A stretch of DNA of 64,000 nt from JAAXGX01 sp965221595 (lineage in GTDB: Bacteria > Acidobacteriota > Vicinamibacteria > Vicinamibacterales > UBA8438), in the NCBI GenBank assembly GCA_965221595.1, contig OZ244900.1, forward strand, positions 2,232,001-2,296,000, in the 5' to 3' direction. The notes under the pieces are model-generated. The model did not search any database. It worked only from the letters and a program-made list of their open reading frames with translations, and was not told the origin of the DNA. Each line of letters begins with the position of its first letter. Position 1 is the stretch's first letter. Both the position numbers and the translations under genes were made by a program. Positions 59,992-64,000 of this stretch are shown piece by piece.

Positions 59992-61338
59992 ATGATCATC
60001 ACCAGGACAGCCCTTCCGCGGCGGACCTTCCTGCGCGGCGCCGGCGCGGCGCTCGCCCTGCCGCTGCTGGACGCGATGGTGCCGGCGCTGTCGGCCCTGA
60101 GCCGGACGGCGGCCGCGCCGCCGGTGCGCCTCGGCTTCGTGTTCGTGCCCAACGGGCTGATCCTGCGGGAGTTCCTGCCGCAGACCGCGGGACGCGACTT
60201 CGACCTCCCGCGCATCCTCGCGCCGCTGGCGCCGTGGCGCGACGACCTGACAGTCGTCAGCGGCCTGGCGAACGCGGCCGGTGACGCGCTGGATGCCAGC
60301 AGCGGCCCGCACTCACGCGGCAGCGGCTGCTGGCTGAACGGCATGCGCGCCAGACGGACGGAGGGCGCCGACATCCAGGCAGGCAAGACCATCGATCAGT
60401 ACGCCGCGGATGTCCTGGGCCGGGAGACGCCGCTCGCGTCGCTGCAGCTCGCCCTCGAGCCGAACTTCATGACCGGCAACTGCGAGGGCGGCTACAGCTG
60501 CGCGTACATCAACACGCTTTCCTGGCGCACCCCCACGCTGCCCCTGCCGATGGAAACGAATCCGCGCGTGGTGTTCGAGCGGCTGTTCGGCGAGCCGGGC
60601 GACGCCGGGGCCCGTCGGGCGCAGCGGCGCATCGACCGCAGCATCCTCGACGGCGTGACGGCGGACCTGGCCCGGCTGCAGACTTCGCTCGCCCTCGCCG
60701 ACCGGCGCACCGTCGACGAGTATCTCGACGCCGTGAGAGACGTCGAGCACCGCATCCAGCAGACGGAACAGCGGGCGGCCGAGGCCCCGGAGATCGAGGA
60801 GCACGCGCCGCTGGGCATCCCGCCCGAGTTCGAGGACCACGCCAGGCTGATGTTCGATCTGCTTCTGCTCGCCTACCGGGCCGACGTCACGCGCGTGGCC
60901 ACCTTCCAGATCGCCCGCGAGCTGAGCCACCGCGCCTACCCCGAGCTCGGCGTGCCGGAGGCGCACCACGACATCTCCCACCACGGCAACCGGGCCGAGG
61001 CGATGGAGAAAAACACCCGCATCAACGAATTCCACATGGGGCTGTTCGCGCACTTCGTCGAGCGCCTGCACGCCACGCCTGACGGCGACGGGTCGCTGCT
61101 CGACAACATGGTCCTGCTCTACGGTGCGTCGTTCGGCGACGGCAACCTGCACGTGCCGCACAACCTGCCGGTCGCCCTGCTCGGTCGCGCGGGCGGGCGC
61201 CTGCGGCCCGGACGGCACGTCGAGGCGACGTTCGACACGCCGTTCATGAATCTCGGCCTCAGCCTGCTCGACAAGGTGGGCGCCGGCCGCGGCGTGGAAC
61301 ACATCGGGGACAGCACGGGACGCCTCGCCGACATCTAG
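59992..61338 (+). CDS. Tat-exported DUF1552 protein, cassette 3
   Basis: A 448-residue DUF1552 protein. The twin-arginine signal is LPRRTFLRGAGAALALPLLD. Family blocks are RLGFVFVPNGLILREFLPQT, VVSGLANAAGD, SLQLALEPNFMTGNCEGGYS, LSWRTPTLPLPMETNPRVVF, YPELGVPEAHHDISHHGNRA and MVLLYGASFGDGNLHVPHNL. It is a close relative of the cassette 1 copy in length and motif order, including the histidine cluster EAHHDISHH and a nearby cysteine pair. A GGAG Shine-Dalgarno precedes ATG 59992. It is followed 28 bp later by a secreted ankyrin gene, reproducing the cassette 1 gene order. Confidence 0.88.
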   Translation: MIITRTALPRRTFLRGAGAALALPLLDAMVPALSALSRTAAAPPVRLGFVFVPNGLILREFLPQTAGRDFDLPRILAPLAPWRDDLTVVSGLANAAGDALDASSGPHSRGSGCWLNGMRARRTEGADIQAGKTIDQYAADVLGRETPLASLQLALEPNFMTGNCEGGYSCAYINTLSWRTPTLPLPMETNPRVVFERLFGEPGDAGARRAQRRIDRSILDGVTADLARLQTSLALADRRTVDEYLDAVRDVEHRIQQTEQRAAEAPEIEEHAPLGIPPEFEDHARLMFDLLLLAYRADVTRVATFQIARELSHRAYPELGVPEAHHDISHHGNRAEAMEKNTRINEFHMGLFAHFVERLHATPDGDGSLLDNMVLLYGASFGDGNLHVPHNLPVALLGRAGGRLRPGRHVEATFDTPFMNLGLSLLDKVGAGRGVEHIGDSTGRLADI

Positions 61339-61366
61339 ATCGGGACCAGCAGACCAGGAGCCCGGC

Positions 61367-63016
61367 ATGGGAATTCTCCCGCGCGCCAGCGTGTTGACCC
61401 TGCTGCTGCCGGCCGTGGCCGGTGCGGCGGCCGCCCCGCCTGCGTCGCCGCTCATCGAGGCCGTCAAGACCGGGGACCGGCCGGCCGTGAGCCGCCTGCT
61501 GGCCGCCGGGGCCGACCCCGACACGGCGCAGGCGGACGGTACGACGGCGCTGCACTGGGCGGCCCACCACGACGCCCCGGCTCTCGTCGACATGCTCCTG
61601 CGCGCCGGGGCGGCCGTCGACGCCGCGAACCGCTACGGCGTCGAACCCCTCTCGCTCGCTGCCGCCCGCGGCCACGAGCGCGTCGTCGAGCAGCTGCTGG
61701 CCGCCGGGGCCGACCCCGACACGGCGCTGCCCGGCGGCGAAACGGCACTGCTGTCCGCGGCGCGTACGGGCAGCGTCCCTACGGTCGCGGCCCTGCTCGC
61801 CGCCGGCGCGCAGGTGAACGCCGCCGAGGCGACCCGCGGGCAGACGGCGCTGATGTGGGCCGCCGGCGAGGGTCACGCCGAGGTCGTACGGCTGTTGCTG
61901 GCTGCCGGGGCCGACTTCGACGCCCGTTCGCGGGCCCCGGCGGAGGCCGCAGTGGCGGCCGGTACCGGAACGTATACCCGCCGCGTCGAGCGCATCGATG
62001 CCTTCACCCCGCTGCTGTTCGCCGTGCGGGCCGGCCGCATCCAGGCCGTGGAGGCGCTGCTCGCCGCCGGTGCGGATGCGAACGAGACCGCGTCGGACGG
62101 CACCAGCGCACTGGTGATTGCGGCCGCCAACGCGCACTGGGAGCTCGGCGCGCTGCTGCTGGACGCCGGCGCCGACCCCGACGCTGCCGCCCAGGGCTGG
62201 TCGGCGCTGCACCAGGTGGTCCGCACACGGAATCTCAACATCGGCTTCTTCCCGCACCCGGAGCCCACCGGGCGCCTGAGCAGCCTGGCGTTCGCCCGCC
62301 TGCTGCTCGCGCGCGGTGCCGACGTCGATGCGCGCATCACGCGGCCCATCGTCGACGGCTTCCGCAACTTCTGGACCCAGGTCGGCGCGACGCCGATGCT
62401 GTCCGCCGCGAAGGGTGCCGACGCCGCCATGATGCGCCTCCTCGCGGAGCACGGGGCCGACGTCTCGCTGGCGAACGCGCGCGGGACCACGCCGCTCATG
62501 GCAGCCTGCGGGGTCGAGATGTTCAATCCCGACGAGGACAGCGGGACCAACGCCGAGGCACTCGAGGCGTTCGAGGTGGCGCTCGCACTGGGCGGCGACG
62601 TGAACGCCGCCAACGACGACGGCGACACGCCGCTGCACGGTGCGGCCTGGCGCGGCGCGAACGACATCATCCTGCGGCTGGTCGAAGAGGGTGCCGAGCT
62701 GCACGTGGAGAACCGGCGGGGCTACACGCCACTCGAGATCGCCAACGGCGAGGAGGAAGGCCGCGTCGCGAACATCAACATCCGGCCCTGGACGGTCGCG
62801 CTGCTGCAGGACCTGCTGCGGGCGCGCGGGCTGCCGTGGGAGCTGCAGCGGGGCCGGGAACGCTACGCCTTCGAAACGGCGCCGATCGACACGCGCAGCC
62901 GCGAGGAGGCCCTGCGCGAGCAGCTCGAGCGGCTGGGCATCCGGCCGCCGGCCGCGCCGGCGGAAACCCCCGCTGCACGGGAGGCGGGGCCGGCCGACGG
63001 ACGCGGGGGACGCTGA
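61367..63016 (+). CDS. Secreted ankyrin-repeat protein, cassette 3
   Basis: A 549-residue exported protein with a signal (LTLLLPAVAGAAAAPPASP) and about eleven ankyrin repeats up to residue 500: DGTTALHWAAHHDAPALVDM, YGVEPLSLAAARGHERVVEQ, RGQTALMWAAGEGHAEVVRL, DGTSALVIAAANAHWELGAL and DGDTPLHGAAWRGANDIILR. The C-terminal 60 residues are charged (RGLPWELQRGRERYAFETAP; SREEALREQLERLGIRPPAA). Its gene position matches the cassette 1 ankyrin gene, so a scaffold function for the exported cytochrome/DUF1552 pair is a reasonable inference. AGGAG lies 7 bases before ATG 61367. Confidence 0.88.
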   Translation: MGILPRASVLTLLLPAVAGAAAAPPASPLIEAVKTGDRPAVSRLLAAGADPDTAQADGTTALHWAAHHDAPALVDMLLRAGAAVDAANRYGVEPLSLAAARGHERVVEQLLAAGADPDTALPGGETALLSAARTGSVPTVAALLAAGAQVNAAEATRGQTALMWAAGEGHAEVVRLLLAAGADFDARSRAPAEAAVAAGTGTYTRRVERIDAFTPLLFAVRAGRIQAVEALLAAGADANETASDGTSALVIAAANAHWELGALLLDAGADPDAAAQGWSALHQVVRTRNLNIGFFPHPEPTGRLSSLAFARLLLARGADVDARITRPIVDGFRNFWTQVGATPMLSAAKGADAAMMRLLAEHGADVSLANARGTTPLMAACGVEMFNPDEDSGTNAEALEAFEVALALGGDVNAANDDGDTPLHGAAWRGANDIILRLVEEGAELHVENRRGYTPLEIANGEEEGRVANINIRPWTVALLQDLLRARGLPWELQRGRERYAFETAPIDTRSREEALREQLERLGIRPPAAPAETPAAREAGPADGRGGR

Positions 63017-63120
63017 CCGGCGGCGGCACCGGAAACACCCCGCGCGAGACCTGGCTGCGGCCCGCCGCCTCGTTGGTCCGCGGCGGCGTGCGCGCCGTGA
63101 CAAGGTCGCGGCCGTTTGTA

Positions 63121-63126
63121 TAGACT
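63121..63126 (+). promoter_or_regulatory. Promoter -10 box for the terminal PQQ-like gene
   Basis: TAGACT, 8 bases before ATG 63135, preceded by a T/A-richer stretch (GTTTGTA). There is no Shine-Dalgarno, so a very short or absent leader is expected. Confidence 0.4.
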
Positions 63127-63134
63127 GCCTGCCG

Positions 63135-64000
63135 ATGCGACGCACCCTATTCGTCATCACCTGCCTGCTGGTGGTCGGGCTCGCCGGCCTGTCGGCGAAC
63201 GACGATCAGTGGCCCCGGTTCCGCGGCCTGCACGCGGGCGCGGTGCCGGACGACCCGTCCCTCCCCGAGACCTGGAGCGAGACGGAGAACGTCGTCTGGA
63301 AGACGGCAGTGCCCGGACTCGGCTGGAGCTCGCCCGTCATCTGGGACGACCACGTGTTCCTGACGTCGGCGGTCGCCGCCGGGGCCGAGGAAATCCCCGT
63401 GCCCGGGCTGTACGACGAGCACGACCACATCAGTGCGAACACGGTGCACCGCTGGGTGGTGTACGACTTCGACTTCGAGACCGGCGCCCTCCGCTGGGAG
63501 CGGGAGCTGCATCGGGAACTGCCCCGCCTCCGGCGCCACATCAAGAACAGCTACGCGTCCGAGACGCCGGTCACCGACGGCGAGCGCCTCTACGTCTACT
63601 TCGGGAGCATCGGCCTGGTCGTCGCCCTCGACCTGGACGGCGAGGTCGTCTGGCGCCGGCAGATCGGCGTCTTCAACACCCTGATCGAACTCGGCACGGC
63701 GGCGTCGCCGGCCCTGCACGGCGACCGGTTGTACATCGTGAACGACAACACCACCGCATCGTTCATGGTGGCGCTAGACAAGCGCACTGGCGAGGAGATC
63801 TGGCGGGTCGAACGCGACGAGCGGGGCAACAACTGGTCCACGCCGGTTGTCTGGGAGAACCGGGTGCGGACCGAGATCGTGACGGCCGGGAGCGACGGCG
63901 TCCGCTCCTACGACCTCGACGGCAACCTGCTCTGGGAGCTCACGGGGATGTCCAACCTGACGACACCGTCGCCGTTCGTCAGCGAAGGACTCGTCTACAT
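63135..64000 (+). CDS. PQQ-like beta-propeller protein, incomplete at the window end
   Basis: At least 288 residues, open at the right edge. The signal is LFVITCLLVVGLAGLSA, and the mature start DQWPRFRGLHAGAVPDDPSL is the typical WPxFRGxxxxG opening of the PQQ_2/outer-membrane-assembly-like propeller family. Blades visible are NVVWKTAVPGLGWSSPVIWD, VVYDFDFETGALRWERELHR, RLYVYFGSIGLVVALDLDGE, VALDKRTGEEIWRVERDERG and GVRSYDLDGNLLWELTGMSN. Many such proteins do not bind PQQ, and the metal/PQQ residues cannot be judged from this half. It follows the third cassette by 119 bp with its own promoter. Confidence 0.85.
   Translation, partial: MRRTLFVITCLLVVGLAGLSANDDQWPRFRGLHAGAVPDDPSLPETWSETENVVWKTAVPGLGWSSPVIWDDHVFLTSAVAAGAEEIPVPGLYDEHDHISANTVHRWVVYDFDFETGALRWERELHRELPRLRRHIKNSYASETPVTDGERLYVYFGSIGLVVALDLDGEVVWRRQIGVFNTLIELGTAASPALHGDRLYIVNDNTTASFMVALDKRTGEEIWRVERDERGNNWSTPVVWENRVRTEIVTAGSDGVRSYDLDGNLLWELTGMSNLTTPSPFVSEGLVY

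Noticed and set aside
1..64000. tRNA, rRNA, CRISPR or insertion sequences
   Set aside because: No cloverleaf-type T-arm sequences, spaced identical repeats, transposase or integrase motifs were found on either strand by reading.

Overview
The window is high-GC, densely coded bacterial DNA. It has three cassettes pairing large DUF1587/DUF1592/DUF1588/DUF1585 cytochrome c proteins with Tat-exported DUF1552 proteins. It also has secreted ankyrin proteins, a DUF6152 protein, several PQQ-type beta-propellers, a DUF3604 lipoprotein and a carboxypeptidase-regulatory-type TonB receptor. From family knowledge this mix fits an Acidobacteriota genome of the Vicinamibacteria type, probably an environmental lineage. 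No rRNA or tRNA gene, CRISPR array, insertion sequence or prophage was recognised.

Layout. 1-5.3 kb: a broken N-formylglutamate amidohydrolase end, a DUF418 membrane protein, a TauE/SafE exporter, a thiouracil-desulfurase-like DUF523-DUF1722 protein and a sigma-54 activator with an unfamiliar N-terminal half. 5.3-9.5 kb: an outer-membrane beta-barrel protein with a duplicated signal sequence, a DUF5671 protein, a compact restriction-modification pair (PD-(D/E)XK nuclease plus D12-class adenine methylase) and a pyrimidine-dimer glycosylase. 9.5-16.5 kb: a two-gene membrane operon of unknown role and three exported proteins (beta-propeller, DUF3604, phosphotriesterase family). 16.6-19.4 kb: a tightly coupled three-gene operon. 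It encodes a glycine-rich membrane protein, a second glycine-rich membrane protein with a nuclease-like signature, and a TerB-like protein. This is the best candidate in the window for an undescribed system, possibly a membrane-directed conflict or defence module. 19.5-29.7 kb: a methyltransferase, a PQQ alcohol dehydrogenase, two related SRPBCC proteins (one fused to an epimerase), a haloalkane dehalogenase whose catalytic residues fall at the DhaA positions, a cytochrome c-copper monooxygenase fusion, a PQQ sugar dehydrogenase and a secreted unknown broken by an in-frame TAG.

30-37 kb, 47.6-52.9 kb and 57.5-63 kb are the three cytochrome/DUF1552 cassettes. Two carry a secreted ankyrin protein. 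Two carry a member of an uncharacterised secreted family that ends near CHEGNY. The first ends in the remnant of another cytochrome gene. Between them lie an alpha/beta hydrolase, an S9 peptidase, a TonB receptor with a TetR regulator, a metallo-beta-lactamase-fold hydrolase, a PHB-depolymerase-like esterase and an RND efflux pair. Most products are predicted to be exported, giving a periplasmic and outer-membrane programme of oxidation, hydrolysis and uptake.

Two regulatory patterns recur. Similar AGTGAG/CTCACT-type sites lie before the TonB receptor, the esterase and the second cassette, around the tetR gene. Several first genes have a TANNNT box 6-9 bases before the start codon and no Shine-Dalgarno sequence, which suggests leaderless transcripts; internal operon genes mostly have a Shine-Dalgarno. 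A dispersed repeat of about 60-85 bp occurs three times and forms the 3' end of one cytochrome gene.
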